Source: Ascaris suum
Taxonomy: Eukaryota; Nematoda; Chromadorea; Rhabditida; Ascarididae
Assembly: GCA_013433145.1 (NCBI GenBank)
Contig: CM024187.1
Span: 3,550,826-3,614,825, forward strand
Direction of reading: 5' to 3'
DNA length: 64,000 bases
In this document: positions 1 to 14,712 of the stretch, piece after piece
Layout of the letters: each line of letters opens with the position of its first letter
Position numbering within the stretch: position 1 is the stretch's first letter
Notes under the pieces: generated by a model
The model's input: the letters and a program-made list of their open reading frames with translations, nothing else
Told to the model about the DNA's origin: nothing
The model's database searches: none
Position numbers and translations under genes: made by a program

Positions 1-123
1 CGGACTCTTTACCTACCAGTTTTACTATAACGAAAGAATTTCCATTATTTTATATCGCTTTTTTTGCCATGTTTCAGACGCCAGATATTGTTCTCTCTCT
101 TTACCTCTCTCTTTTTACCATAG

Positions 124-1660
124 GCTTGATGAAGTATTATTGAAATGTTTAACTAAAAATAGGCTATCTGAGGATAGCAGGGAATTCAGCGATACGAATT
201 CTTCGATCGTCCTTGTGATAGCTTGCAAAGTTTACTGCACATTGAATTTATTTTCATATTTTATGGCGGACGAAACTTATATGCGATATTGTTGCTTGAG
301 CTTGCAGAGGTGCACTATTTTTTGTCGTTAATCGGCATCAGTAGTGAAGATACTTATTAGTAATAGTGAGTAGGCCGCACAAATTCAGCATCTCGCACTC
401 AACTCTGATATTGACTAAATTATAGATTTAGACCTCGTTGTTAAATTGACTACTCCGAAATTGCGTCGTCTATTTTATCATAACCTTCATTCTTTTGTTC
501 ACAGATTTTGATTTTGCAGTCGCTTAGCAGAATTGTTTCTTTCGTTCCTGTATGGTGGCAGCTGAAAGCTCTTGCAACAGGTTCAGAACCCGCATTCTTC
601 GCGAGCAGACGCTTTAACCAGTCGAGTTGCTGTGCTTAGACAGTGAGTGCCCTAAAGTCTGAATGAGGCTAAAGTTGCCTTTACAGTGAACTCAAGCATG
701 TTTTTTTCTTTAGAGTTTGTTAGCTTAGATGAGGAGGAACGTGCACGCTATGCCATTGTCAGAAACTGCGCGGAATTTAGACGCGTCTCATGTGGGAGAC
801 ATTCAGTCGGAGCATCAGAGCATGTCGTCATTGGAAAAACAAAATGACGTAAAGACAGCTGTGTTTGGATTAGTTTCGTCGAGAGTCCCATGTGTGTCAT
901 CGATCCATCACTAGCTTTGCGATGATGCTGCTCCTTATTGATCTGTTTCCTTCCTCTGTTTGATTGTCCATCCGAATTTCGTGCTCTTGATTCAAATAAT
1001 GGGAGTTTTTTTCTCATGTGCGTAGGCAATAGGCATTGCTGAAAAGTAGTAGTCTTTTTTACATCCGCTTACATTTTTCGAGCCGTTCAGATATATCGGT
1101 CTTATGGGAAATATGTGGAGTTGACCAATTATTTGAAATCTGTTGGTATGAGGACAGAATATGAAAATTATAGACGAGGATAATCAGTAGGTTGCTTGTG
1201 GGTTGGAAAAAAGGTGCATTATTTTTGAGCGTTTCAAATATGTTGGGTCGACTAAGTTCGCCATCACCGCCAGAAATTACGGAAAAGACATTTTTAACCG
1301 TTTCGTGAGAGGTTCTTGCAAGCTTTGATTGTGACACCGAAACATGATGCGGCTAGCAATATACACTTTGATGTTAAGTTTGCTGCAGAAGGGGTACAAA
1401 ACTTCACGTGTAATAGTTACTCAGCAAAAGTGTGTTTTTACGGTCAGGCGTGAAGCGTTTACTTTGCAGGTAGCAACGACTCGAGCTATTCTTGTAGATA
1501 GACAGCGCGACTGCAGTGAAGGTGAAGTCATCGAGCTCCAGTAAATAGTCGAATCGTTTCACCGGCGGACTCCTCATCGGCCGCTGAAGGTCCGTCTTTA
1601 ATGCGCCTATCGCCTCATCATATCCGTTCTTCTTCATCTTCCGATGTATCCTTGGAATAG
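124..1660 (+). CDS. Candidate 3' end of an unrecognised plus-strand gene entering from the left edge
   Basis: I do not recognise this gene; it is a low-confidence reading. Exon-like pieces on the plus strand: 124-229 (after a CATAG acceptor, ending ...VLVIACK before GTTTAC), about 520-625 (after TTTTGCAG, beginning SLSRIVSFVPVWWQLK), about 714-848 (two frames open), about 1240-1310 (MLGRLSSPSPPEITEK, before GTGAGA), and a last piece of about 1547-1660 that is Ser/Pro-rich (contains SPADSSSAAEGPSLMRL) and ends DVSLE, TAG. An AATAAA lies at 1816-1821, a fitting distance for a poly(A) signal. The serine-rich tail would suit a disordered C-terminus of a large intracellular protein. The phases between the middle pieces are not all settled, and the opposite strand is also open at 1404-1637, so this may be partly or wholly chance. 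Confidence 0.2.
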
Positions 1661-4600
1661 ATTTTAGGTGTTAAGTTTTGCTGTTTGCAGCAGGTACGTC
1701 CATAAAAACATGAACTTATTGTACATACATGTAGTCATAATTGGATGTTCACACCGCCATGTTATGTTGTGCCATTTATTATTGTTTATATTCCGGTCCA
1801 ATAGTTAGATTCTCTAATAAAAAAGGTTGATTGAAGGCTGAACAATATATCTTATGAACGTTTCCATGAAACAAACATTCCGAGTTCGGTTTTTTGCAGA
1901 TATTTTCACAACTTATGGATATGAAATGATTATCTCGTTGTTAGAATCGTTTTTTTCTTACAGATCGGATTGTTCACTCTGGGAAACGCCACACTTACCA
2001 TAGTTTTTAATAGCCTTACTAGGAGATATATTATCTTCTGCAATGGTGTTATTCGAGTGTTTTCTTTGTTTTCAGCTTCTTCATCGTTCAGCAAGCTCAT
2101 TATTTTCTAATCCGACTGCCCATGACATTGTTACCAAATTGTTTTTGTTATATTTTATGATAATTTCTTTTGAATACCGTTTGATCGCTTAATATTTCTC
2201 CACTTTCCCTGTTCTTATGTTTATTTATTGTCTATTTCGTGGTGCCGTATGAAAGAGTACAAGTAAAACAAGTTTCTCTAAGTCGTATGCAGCGTGTTTG
2301 TTTCAATATGCCGTCAAAGTTCTGCATATCCACAAAATCTGTGGTATGTGCATTTGTGGATTCCGTTGGTACCTTTAACACTCATATCCAGATGATGCAG
2401 AAAACGTCACGTGCACATCCGATTGAACACAATGAAAAAAATGTTTAGTATGATGCTGAGTGCGTCGATAAAAAATGCCGATATCGGGCAACAAAACTGC
2501 CTAATGGTACGTTGGCGTGATTTATGCGAGTGCACGATTAACTGCCAATGTGTCTGAGCGCGGTCATGGGCGGTGCACCTTTAAGAGCTCTCGTGAAGTC
2601 GGCCGTCATCTCGAGGGACTTCAGGCTGCTCGGGAAAAAACAAGCAAGAAGCACTTAGAAGTGAACGTGGTGGGTGGTGCGTCAAAAAATTATAACGACA
2701 CCAATTCGAGACGTCGTTTTGACCATATGCTGTTTGCGCATTTTAGAGAGTGCACTCGATGAATCGCATACCGATGCGCTAATTACGCATTCCGGGAAGC
2801 TGACGTTGCTATTTGTGCTCATAGAATCATCGTAGTACGAGGTTGAAAGTTTTTGCTTAGAAGAGTAATGACTCTATTTTCAAGAACTTTGCTTCTTTTT
2901 TTTTTTGATGTCATATATTCCTATCGTTCATAATTAGCTGTGTTGACGTAAACACTGAATTGTTTATCTCGTCACGATGTTTTTTTTTCACTGAATTTTT
3001 ATCATCAGCTTCCGTATCATAAATTCATAGAACTGTGTTCTATGCGGATAAAATCTTCATTACAAGAGAACTTTAACAAGCGACTGTGGCGGATTGGCGA
3101 TGTCGTCGTCAAATGCAAAATTTGTGTTTTCAGTTTTCGCACCCGTCCCGTTGAAAATGGAAAGAAATTCATCTTGGAGGGCGGACGGAGGGCGTTTTTT
3201 TCGGCCGTTCCCCAGTCAGTGATTTGCATACTGTCACATTTTCGAAAGTCTCGTGATCGTAATGTGGGAAGCTTCTGTCCCATAAAATTTGCTTGACTTA
3301 ATTAAGCTTGGCTGTGGAAATGAGTGGTTGTTAAGAAAGGAAACGTCCGCTGAATGGGCGGCAGAAATTCAATTGATTTTTTTCAAGTTGCATGCAGCTT
3401 TGATAGTATAGTGTCATCGTCGTGGGCAATGCGACGAAGTTTTCATTCCTTCCGGTCCCTAAGGAGGCTGTTAACTTGTCAGTGACTGCCCAGCAACAAA
3501 GAAGGCTTCCTTTTTTGGTGGATTCGATATCTATTGGCACGCATCGTCGTAACAGATGTACGTCTTTTCGTTCTAGAATGTGAACCTGAAACTATTATGT
3601 AATAAATTTATGTTCGATAAAATGCACAGATGAAAGGCGTTACGTGCAACTAGAATAGACTTGAAATAAGAAGACGATTTGAACACTCCAAGAATTAAAA
3701 GAATTTGTACGGATGTGAAAAGAGAATAGCTGCGCTCTGGATCGATGCTTTTTTGCAGAAAGCGTCAATTTAGGGCACTGCCTGAGCAACGTTTGGAATG
3801 ATTTTTTATTTGTGGATCATTGCTCTTCAAATGTTCGATTTCGATGGCGTCTTCGTAACGTTTCCATTGCACTAATTCTCTCTATTTCCTCGTCTCTTTT
3901 GATTCAAATAAAATGCTTTAAAAACACTGCGAAAATGTGGTAATTAATGGAATTCATGTAAAGGAACGAAATTAATTACCGGCCGGTCATTTTGAGGACT
4001 TGAAAATACATTCATCCTTTGCCTTATATTCGTAAGGAATTGCTCCTTCGTTAGATTTCATAGATATTATTGAAGAGGAGTTTATGAGAAGTGTCACATT
4101 GTTCCATGAAATTCATCGATTGCGCGCGGTGTGCTTAGATGCTAAATGAATGCTTGAAGAAAAAAAGCCATTTTCTATCATGAAGTTAGAAAAAGGACAA
4201 TATGTGTTATTCCATCGATAAGTTAATAAAGCTCAGCATTATTAATAGGGAATGCAAGTGCCGTTTAATTATATAGGTACTGGAGAGCATAACCATAAGA
4301 ATCCGGCTATTTGCAATGTCGCAGTATAAATATCGCAAGAAAAGCTGCCATATTTACTCGTTGTTGTTATGGCTATGGGCACAAAGAAGAAGAAAGGAAT
4401 TAAATTATTATAGATAGCATCTAACAAACGAAATATTTATACGGGACTAGGATAGAAATGAAAGCGCATTAATGAAATTGAAAGTCATAACGCCAGTCTT
4501 CCAGAGACGAAACGCCAGAATCAGCCACGATTTACTCCACCGTTTACAATCATATATACAAATGTATATATGCACCATCGCAGACCACTACCAACAAGAA

Positions 4601-7600
4601 ACTTATTCCACACTCAAGTGATACGCAAAGAGTTTGGATTGTAAACAACATTCAATCCCGACTTTCGCAACCGCAGTTGAAGGTTTTAAGTTCGTGACGA
4701 TTCATATCAAAGAATATGAAAGCAAAGAATCAGAAGAAGTATCGGAATGCTTTAAAAATTTTGAAATATGCAATCAGGTGCAACTCAATAGGCACTAGTA
4801 AACAATTGATTGATACTGAATTGATCCAGAAGTTTGCATGACCTCGGTTGCGAACTTGAATCACCGGGTAGACTCTCATGGAGGCATTAACTCCAGAAAT
4901 ACATATTTGTGTAAAACGTGTTGAGTCCCCCCAAGAGTCGTTTCGATAAAGTGCGAAAGAATGCACAAATGTCCATGTTACTGGTGTACTTTTTTGTCCA
5001 ATACAACGCTTAGCGCTACTTAATCCAAGATGCGCAGTGAAGTTGGTGGTTTAAAAAATTACACTGGGGATATAACGATCCGATAACACGACGAAACGTT
5101 ATTGCGTTTATCGAATTTACAAAACGCCAGCTGTGAAGCTGACGTTGAAGAAATAACAAATATTGAGCAAAAGAGAACTGGGCTTAGCCAACTTTTCAAT
5201 AACGATGAAATTTTGTGATTAGATGATTAAATGGACAGCTGCCATTCGAAGCGACCCAGTATGAGGATTACAATTCCTGATAGACTTTAAGGAAAAAAAA
5301 GAGCATGTAGAGACTAGGGTAATGAGGGAATTTATTTCAATTTCGAGCGATTTCAAAGCGTGTGCAGCTTGGTAATAGCTCACAAAAAGGGATAGACGAG
5401 GCGACAGTCGAAGAATCGATGCTTAACGTCTAGACAGCAGACAGCATCGACGGAACGCATAAAACTAAACGCAACTAAAACAGTGCCAATTGAAACAACA
5501 CTTAGACGATAGGAGATTGAAAGCATAAATTAACACAATTGCAAAACAATGCTAGAGAAGAAACATCGCAATAAATCGTTGCATCATCAAGCATTGCACA
5601 AATGTTTGAGGTGGATTTTCATCTTTTTTTGCCACAATTTCCAGCGCAGTGCTGACATCATACTCAAAAACCTTTAAAAAGCCAAAAATCATGCGAATCA
5701 AGTGAACATCCAACCAATATCAATTATTTTTCGAGCATGTGAAGAGGTTGTCACTGAAGTGTGAAATTTCGATGTGCACTGTGATATTGTGCAAACTCAG
5801 CCTAGTATAGCCGAAGAAGAGGGAAGAAACGGGGAGAAGATTGCTGTATAGGCACTGATTCCGAATATATTTTATTAACGACCAGCGACCTTGACCAACT
5901 TGTCATATCCGAATATTTGGACTTCTTGAAAAACTAACTTCTCGCAGGACTTATCGTTTCCGCGAACCATCCATCAAGAATTTTTCGAAGCAAATCAGGC
6001 TACACTTGTGTGTGCGTGTTTCATGATTATGAATCCTTTATGTGCAACGCTTGGGCTAATAAAGTCACTAGAGATCGGTAGGAAAGGAGAGGAGTGGACA
6101 CGGTGAAAGAGGAGTTCGAAATGCACCACTGGAACACGTTTTCTATCACAATCTTCCTTTTTTAATTTCTAATGCTGCTCTGCACGAAGATAGCTGTATG
6201 GGTCGAAACGTTCCATGTAAGCGACTTCAGCATTAAGGTGGTATACTAATCATAGGAACCAATCGACCAGAATATATCTGATCATCGTGTCCATAGCTGC
6301 TACGCTCATCAGATCAAACAATCTACAGTTTTATGAGTTGTCAAGAAAATTCCCACTTGTAAATCACTTCCAAATTTTCCACATGGTTTAAACAATTTGC
6401 ATCCGAAATAACGTTCATAAAAGTGCTAAACAATTCGCTCGTTAAATTTTACAAACTCTGTTAGAATGCGTCATCATCTTATCCTTATCGTTATCACTGA
6501 GCAAAATTGTTCTTTCTCTCTCTTTCTGTTAAAGAGGGAAATACGAATTAATTCCTCCAGTCCATAATAAATAATCTTCCGTGTAATTTCATCGTTTCTT
6601 TGACGACTGAAACCGTCCAGGTACAACACTAAAAAGCTGCTAATCGCCTGTATTTTCTAGTTGATATAGAAAATGTTCGTTCAATTTTGTGACTTCCGGC
6701 TTTTTAATTTATAAGCATATGACGCATTCAGAAGGTGGGCAAAAAGTGAGACTTCTGGAGTATCTGAAAAGATGGCATGCTCCTATTCCACTAACGATTT
6801 CATCTCTGTCATTCATATCAGTGGATAAACATCTAATAATAATGCTACGGTTGAAATGTCCTTCCTGACACTCACTGATACTAAGGTTAGAAACGTGAAT
6901 ATGCTCCACGTTCTCACCCCATTCCTTTCTTTTGCATACCGCCTTATCAATATCCATTCAGTCTCACTGTCTCTACCTAAGGAAATCATCATTGTAACTC
7001 TCCTTCGACGCAGCCTCTTCTCTTTTTTATAAGTTCAAAAGAATGATAATTTCAAAAAAAGCAGACTTTTACGTCTACATAACAAAAATACTATATTCAG
7101 GACTATAAATATTGATTTCGATTAAAAGGAAGAGCATAGCTATATCATTTACTGTGATTTTTTGCTTGAATATTTTCCTGAAGCGAAAGACCAATGCAAA
7201 TCTCCCTCAGTTGTTTGTTAATAAGCTCAACCTATTTGTTACATACATTAAAAAAAGAAATAGAAGCTTTTTTTTTCAAGTTGTGCACCATTTGCTGGAG
7301 GAAGAATCCATCTAATGGATGTTATTTCTTTCGACGTGTTGTCATTTCTTGTGTAGACCACCTTGATTTGTAAAATTTTGCATAAGCAATGTCAGATATG
7401 CACAAAAATGGACATTTCCAGAGATATTTATGCCGCATTAAAATCCACACCAAAAAAGAAGAAAGCAAAATTCTTTGTAGTTGTTTTTTTTTTTCGTCTG
7501 AATCTAACTACTTCAAAATCCATGCATATAATTATATCCCCTTTAATTTACACAGGTTAATCATCTCTAAAAGATTTATACGAGCGTGAAATGCTGAGAA

Positions 7601-8019
7601 ACGATAAAAGATCTCCTTCCTATTTTATATCGAAGCGTTTATATCTAAAGAGTGATGAGATTTGATGTACGAATCAGCAAATGCACAAACATGGATATCG
7701 TAGCAATGTGATAGAGCATGCATGTGGCTTTCAATAAATATTTCATGCATCAACGCAATATGTACCGCTATGCACATGACTGCATTGTTGATGATGATTC
7801 TTTATGCAGCTCATATGGTAAAAGAAATAAACCCTCTCTTTCGGTCTTAATAACGCGAGGCACATCCCATCATACTCTTCAAATATATGTGACAATTGGG
7901 AATATCCTTTGCCTTTGACATTTTCGCCTAGCGTCTTTATTATAGTTGTCGGTCTGATCATCGATGTCATTATCGTGTTTGTAAGGATTGCAGTGAGTTT
8001 TGCTCGATAATAAACTCAG

Positions 8020-8310
8020 TATTATTATTATAACTATTGCCATCATTATTTTTACCCTTAATTACTGCAATCCTTATCGTCATCATTTATTACTTATTAT
8101 TTATTTATTTATCCTTTTATTTATTTTTTATTATGACTGTAAAACAATAATTATTATTACCATTATTATTATTATTATTATTAAACATTGTTTTATTATC
8201 ATTACTACTATTACCATTACTATCTATTATTACTATTACCATTATTATTGTTATTATTATTATTGTTGTTGTTATTGTTATTATGGTTATTATTATTAAC
8301 TATTATTATT
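8020..8310. repeat. Imperfect ATT/TTA trinucleotide low-complexity tract
   Basis: About 290 bases made almost only of ATT, TTA and related triplets with occasional C or G. It yields runs of I, Y, L or N in every frame; these are not proteins. Confidence 0.9.
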
Positions 8311-8335
8311 ATCGCGCTAGCAGTATTTTTGTCGT

Positions 8336-8354
8336 GGGGGGGGGGGGGGGGGGG
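8336..8354 (+). repeat. G19 homopolymer
   Basis: An unbroken run of 19 G residues directly follows the ATT/TTA tract. It could form a G-quadruplex, and its length is likely to be unstable or misread. Confidence 0.95.
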
Positions 8355-9857
8355 AATGAGGTTGCAGCTGTGTGCCAAAGTCGTTGGAGGTGTGCACGTG
8401 TGTGTGATAGCCGCCATGACTTTATTATATGACTAGCGAAGTGATTAAGAGTGCTTCGGATTCTTCTTGAACTGAGAGTCCGCGTTTTTGCAGGATTACC
8501 TAGACCCCTCCCCTCTTAGCCTCCATTTGCTTTTCATCAAAGCAGTTTTGAAGCACCATTTTTACAATAAAGATGATTAATCTCCGCATCTCTTGGGCCG
8601 TCAAAATTAGAGGTCTGATACTTTACAGTCTTTTATTCAGTGTCCCGTAGTCTTTAACTTACATGAGCAACTTTTTTTGACAGTTTAACGCTTCTGGCAT
8701 ATTGCCTAGTTTGAATAGTAACCCTTAGGTCTCTATGTTGGAGATGTGCACCAGGTTATTTACAACATTTTTCAGCATTTTAAATGATCTTAATCCACTT
8801 AAGTTGCGCTATAATAGTCTTGTGCTCTTAATTTACTGGCGATGCCTAAAAAACCGTTTGCTTTGTTGCATTGGTTATTTAAAACATTTTTTTTAGTATC
8901 TCAAATGTCCCAACGCGCATAACTTACTTTGGGATGGCACCCGTACTCGTCACTTATTACCTAAATTGAACAAACATTTACATCTCATGGTCTGTGAGGG
9001 ATAGATGAGAGGTTCCTCAGAACTTTCTGCTGTCGAACGAGATCGGAAGCCTTGGCACACCAAAGGAAATATTATTCGTTACGATTGTGCATTCTAATAT
9101 TCGTTACAGAATATGTATCGATTTGCCTGGATGCGCATATCAAATTTTCATCCTTCGCCTTTTTCCTTTCCCGAACGTTGAAAGTTTATATAAAAATCAG
9201 TGGAACTTTTCAAGGACGTATTCAGAAAATTATTTTAATTTAGTGCTTAAAAGTTCAGTAATATTCAATTCTCATGCGATTATTCTTGTTTTCGTCAAAC
9301 TCATCAAGTATTCAGTAATAATTCTTCTGGAAGGATTTCAAGGAAAAGATCGCTATTAACGATTACAAAACGTTAACGTATAGCGCACATAATGAGCGGC
9401 TTGCAATTCGCTTTCAAAAAATTTTCTACAACTGCATTTTATCATATTCGATTCATTTTACATTTTCTTTTTTCCGCTTGCTGATATGAGTGCCACATTT
9501 GTTTCATTTTTTGTTTGATTTCTAGGTGTGTAAAGGCATTCGACGTTCCTCTGTGGTAGAAAATGTAACTTTTTAAGTTTAGCCAATAAGTCAAGAGTAT
9601 GAGTACTAGTACAAAGTTACTGATGCACATTTGGAGCGGTGAGTAAAACCTGCTGAAGAAGTACTCTCCTTCTCCAAGAGGCTATGAGACATAAAGACGT
9701 ACTGTTTATGTTTAGACATTAATCTAAGAGTACAAAGAATTACTGCAAAGTTAATCATACAGGTTGGAGACAGTTTGGTACTGATCAAATTCTATGGAAC
9801 CTGCCTGCCTCTATCTTGAGAAAATCAGGGATATTAAGTTTGCTATTTATTTTATAG

Positions 9858-9927
9858 GTGAGAGGTGGTACTCTGAGCCCCTAGAGGTCCGACCTTGGCC
9901 CTACAAAAATTCGACATTAAATACACG
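9858..9927 (+). CDS. Isolated exon-like piece, unrecognised
   Basis: A 70-base segment lies between a TTTTATAG acceptor and a perfect GTGAGT donor. It reads ERWYSEPLEVRPWPYKNSTL and onward in one frame, with two leading and two trailing bases. The tryptophan/proline-rich composition is unlike the chance frames around it. I found no partner exon with confidence and do not recognise the family. The reverse strand also has a TTTTTGTAG acceptor and an open frame here, so it could be chance. Confidence 0.2.
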
Positions 9928-11007
9928 GTGAGTTCCCGTATCTAGTTATTATTTGCTCATAATTGCGGATTATAGATTATAAAAAAAATTTCTGTCGAAG
10001 CTCCTCTTTTCTATAAGAGTACTCAATGAAATTTAGAAATCATTGCACTTAGTGACTGCATTTTGCATGACTCACTTTTAATGTTTGATTAAATTAAACT
10101 TCATGTCCTTTTATTCGGTATCGCTTTTCAACTGCACTTGTATCCTGGCGACGAGTCGACGTGATGTCCTTTACATCGAAGCTTCAAATTAAATGGTTAT
10201 TGTTTTACGAATCAGACCACCTTCTTTATCCTAGAGGGATTTTGGCTGTGATTAACCTTACTTCAAACGAATCATCTATTCATTCATTCCTTGTTTCATG
10301 TTTACCTTATGTTTATGTGTCATATGATGCATTTCTGTGATATTTTACTTCTACAAATGTTACACAATATCTAGTCGTAATAGTGCAAAAGTATGCAGAA
10401 CAGAGAGAAATGTCGTACAATTTTTCGAGAGCCAACACCGGCACGTCGAATATCAGCTCGAATTTCTTATGGCAATTTTAGCGGTTTCATGAGGAACTTA
10501 GAAGTTTAGTAGAATTTAGTGCTCTGCATTATTTACCTGCTTGCGAAAGCAGCATTTAATGCGGCTATCCGGCGTTCCGTTACCTTTAAGCTGCGCTCAA
10601 AGGCGCTTCTACACGTTACCACGCAACGAATCTTAGCTACAAGCTGTTTTTTCAGCCCTCTCAACTATTCCAATGTTTCAGTCCAATCAGTTTCTCTATT
10701 TCGTCAAACCACCTTACCAAACAAACGATTTTCTTTGCAGCCGTCAGAAAAAAAAATTGCCGGGGTTCTTTTTGTTGCCCGTGAAATTACTTAAAGAGAA
10801 TATTTTGTATGAGACTTGAAAGAAGTTCCCACTTCTTTGAATAAAGTTCTAAAGTTTTGACGTGCAATCAATAGACAAAGACCTGACGACACCACAGTTG
10901 GATCGCCTCTTTAACACTTTACAATCTACCACCTAAAATATTCAAGGTGCTCCATGGAGCTGATAAATTCATCCACAATGCTTTCGCTTTAAATCGCCCA
11001 TAGCAGA

Positions 11008-11290
11008 CGCGCACACATACACATACACATGCATGGGTGCGCACGTACCACCTGCCTATACCTGCGCACGCCTACGCGCTCACACGCCCGCATGCCAGCG
11101 CCACACCACATGTGAACGTACCACGACATACACACACACACCACACGTGGACGCACGTCGACACACACACCACAAACGTACTACATAAATCCGCGCGCAT
11201 ACGCGCACATATACACCCATACACACACGCACATGCCACACGCCCAAACACATGCACACGCAGACACACACAGACACACCACGAATATAC
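11008..11290. repeat. CA/CACG-rich imperfect dinucleotide tract
   Basis: About 280 bases dominated by ACAC, CGCA and CACAC steps. It produces artificial His/Thr-rich frames on one strand and Cys/Val-rich frames on the other. Confidence 0.9.
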
Positions 11291-14200
11291 TCAAACACGT
11301 ACGCAGCTTTCTATTCCTCAAACGGAAAATTAATTTTCCTAAACCAATCATCAAAGGAAATGATGGACGTATAGGAGAACTCGGCTGTTGACCACGAAAC
11401 TTAACTAAACTATAATACGTATGCGACGACCAGATCCAAATATTTTGAGTCTCAGTTGTCAGTGTGGAATAAGTCAAAAAAAGAGAATGCCCAAAAGTTC
11501 GCCTAATCATTCTAATCAGAAAACAATGAACGACTCGTTTTGTGCTTACGGTTTGAAAGTATTGTGCATATGAGAATCGCATCATTACAATGCCTTCAGG
11601 AAGTGATGCTCCACATCCGTTTTCGTTATGATTGGTGAGAAAAATAAGCCGACATCAGTGCACAATCTATTTTTTCTTCTTGCCCATCAATAGCGTTGGA
11701 CTTAAATTATTCGACCTCTTAAAAAACATTTTAAACAAATTGTATTCAAAAAGCCACTTGAGACATATTGAGGTGTTGTTATCTCAAGCACTTATGAAAA
11801 GAGCTATCATGAATTCGCCACTAACAATCTCAAAACTTCATTTACATTACAATCCTATCGACTTCTACTTTACCTAATTACGAATTCTACTGATTCACCT
11901 TTCGGAATGCATTTCGCATTAATGTATTTGAGGATGGAGTGGAACGTTATGCTAAACGATGTAAAGATGTCTAACTTTCTTTTTAAAAATTCCTCTACGC
12001 CCGATAAGAAATTGTTTATCACATTATAAATTTTAGAAAGCGACGATGAAAATTAAGAAACTTTTGAGAGAAATAGTTTTTAGGGCTTATTTGTGTCTCA
12101 AAAGATGAAGCAAATGCACTAATTATATATCGATATTTGTGGGTAATATCATTGTTTGCTTTTGAGATGATAAATATGTCGAATCGCTTAGAAGAAGAGT
12201 TCGATGCGCAATGATGAGTCTACATAATATATATGCAAAAGGGCGCGATGAAAGTGTGTAGCCGATCGGTGAAGGGAACAAATTTAATTAATCGACCTAA
12301 AACGAGTATGGGCAATGCGGTCTGAAATCGGCCCTAATTGTTTCCGTCTTTTGGCTCCTTGATCGCATATGAGGACCACCATACATTTATAACACCCCTT
12401 CTGGCTGGTTGCTTGTTTAGCAACATCGCATATGCGATCATCTCATCTTATATAATAAACCATACTTTCATAAGTGTGCGACATAATACGACAAGTGCGT
12501 AATCTTCACCTGAGCGCAAATTTAAATCCATAATGATCGATAGTTATTTCTTTATCATTTTATTTACGACCACTTTCTTTAAAGCGTTAGTTAGGATCGA
12601 TTTAAAAAAAACTGTTCATGAAGTGAGTCAACTACTATCGTTGCTACTGCGCGACATTGTTCGATGTGGGCATCATATTTGAATTAAAATGATCAAGTAT
12701 ATGTATCACTGCAGTATATCTATTTCCCACTTAGCTAATTGGCATTGATGAATGAATACTTACGAAATGTGTGCAACTTCTTTAGCGCATTGAATTTTGC
12801 GTGATCGATTTCGACTTAAGCGTTTAATTTTTCAATCTTTAGTGAATGTGTTTTTTCGTATAATTTTTATAGAGTCCAAAACGAAAAACATTTCACAAGC
12901 GGCTGACATTTCATTATCCGGCAATGCGGTAGAGCTTCGCCCTTTTGCTCCTCATTGAGCTCTACTTTTCAATTTTCTTTAATTTTTTTTCGCATATCGC
13001 CCTCTTGACAATAACAAACAATAAAATTCTGCAAGAAGAAAATATGTAGCTGACTTTTTTTAAAACAGTATGATAAGCTTTCTCAGATGATTCCTTTACA
13101 CGTACACTATTTTACAACATAGATTTTAAATGGCTAGAAGTCTGGTGCATTGCGCTCATCAACCTCATTTTCTTCAAAAATCGCGCTTTCATTGAGTTGC
13201 CCTTCGAGTAACCCTGTGGTCAGTAATTTTTTATCGAATTATTCGCATGTGGCATTTGAATCACTAACGGGACATATGACATAAACTCTTTTATGATATA
13301 AATTCTTGCAAAATTCAGCGTTCGTTGACCGATCGGTCGACTATTTGAATGAATTTTGAAAGGTCCTTTATCAATTATGCTTGATAGCACATTGAGTCAC
13401 TAAATCCCTCTCGTTTGGCAACTATACACATAACGTATAAGCACATGCATACTAGTGTGTTAATTCTACTCGCATACATCTAAATATACACATTTTGCAA
13501 TAGGCATCGAAAATAAAACCTCACTCAAATTTTCCAAGTTCTTGAATTTCACCTCACAATGAGCTACACGTGAAACGCAAGCGTTCTATTTGCATAGCTT
13601 CCTAGAAAAACTGCACCTCTTAACCAATTCTACACAGATGGACAAATCATTGAAGTGAGTAGCGATGCGAAACTGATGAATTATATGCTAAAATATCAAT
13701 TTCACGCTTACATCAGATACTCCTGTTTTCAAGCTGCTCTTATTTTTAATCCCTGTTTTATTCCCATATTTTCTAATAAAGAAATTTTTAGTTGTCGTGC
13801 TTACTCGACCCAACGGATATAAGAGGCTTTATTTTTTCTTCAAAGTGGTAATTATAAAAACATACCACTGTTAATGATAGACTTCTTATCAAAATCGTCT
13901 TAATAGACGTAAAATTTTCGTTGAGAATTCAATGAGTGCAAACTGTTAAAAAATTGTGCCAAATATTTCGTTCGCTTACGTGCTACGGCATATAAGCGAA
14001 GAATGTATTGCTGTTAGCAATTGATTATTTCAGAGAGTGCTATTTCTTACGCACCTCAATGATTCTTTTTGTGCATGTTCTTTGCCAGTGGTGTGTGTTT
14101 TTCGCTAGCTTAGCGTAGTTTTTTTTAACGGCGCTAGGTAGAATTATGGCCCTCTCGAATGTCTAATTTTGTGATGCTCTCTCCTCTTTTTTTTTTTTTT

Positions 14201-14712
14201 AAACCATCAACCTGCAGCACGTAAAACAATAGAAAAAAATGTCAGTGAGGATGCGGCAAAAGTTTCATGTACGTTTTATATCAAATAGCGAGCAGAATTC
14301 ATAAATTTGCAATTGGTGATCCTCAGTGATGCCGAAATTTTTCGAAGGAATTATGCAAAGTTCGCGATCCCAATAATAGCGTCAACCATCATTAGTTAAT
14401 AAACGATGCAAATCAACAATACGAAATATGTGATTCATAAAAATTCATGAGGATCGCAATTAATTCATTTTTTGTTGACAATGACATGACGGTAGTTGTT
14501 TTGCAATTCGCACATTGCCGCCTATCGGAATGAATAGGAGAAGGAGGTAAATCCGCCCCACCACAAAACATGTCATTACATCGTTCGGTTAGTAGGAGCA
14601 TCATTGAAGGGGTGAGTCGTTTTCAGTTGCAGGTGTTGTGTGCTTTGTGATATTATATGAGTTAAATATGAATAGAGCGCTTTGAGTTTTGTGATGCTTT
14701 AATGGTGTTGAA

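Larger units (their letters stand above)
1661..9857. other. Mostly gene-free AT-rich stretch with weak exon-like pieces near its left end
   Basis: No gene is supported here. Weak plus-strand pieces: 1964-2003 after TTTTTTCTTACAG; about 2289-2342 (contains PSKFCISTKSV, before GTATGT); about 2450-2507 (contains YDAECVDKKCRYRATKLPN, before GTACGT); about 3134-3216; and 3759-3801 after TTTTTTGCAG, reading KRQFRALPEQRLE then TGA, with AATAAA at 3907-3912. Their phases can be joined, but each was picked from several open frames, so this is a lead, not a gene. From about 4000 to 8000 I see only AT-rich sequence with short chance frames. A trinucleotide repeat and a G run follow at 8020-8354, then more AT-rich sequence. 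Confidence 0.5.

Noticed and set aside
8000..8436. Long Leu/Ile/Tyr-rich and Asn-rich frames on both strands
   Set aside because: They are translations of the ATT/TTA tract and the G run; no domain or real composition.
11037..11585. His/Thr-rich plus-strand and Cys/Val-rich minus-strand frames, up to 134 codons
   Set aside because: They mostly translate the CA-rich repeat.
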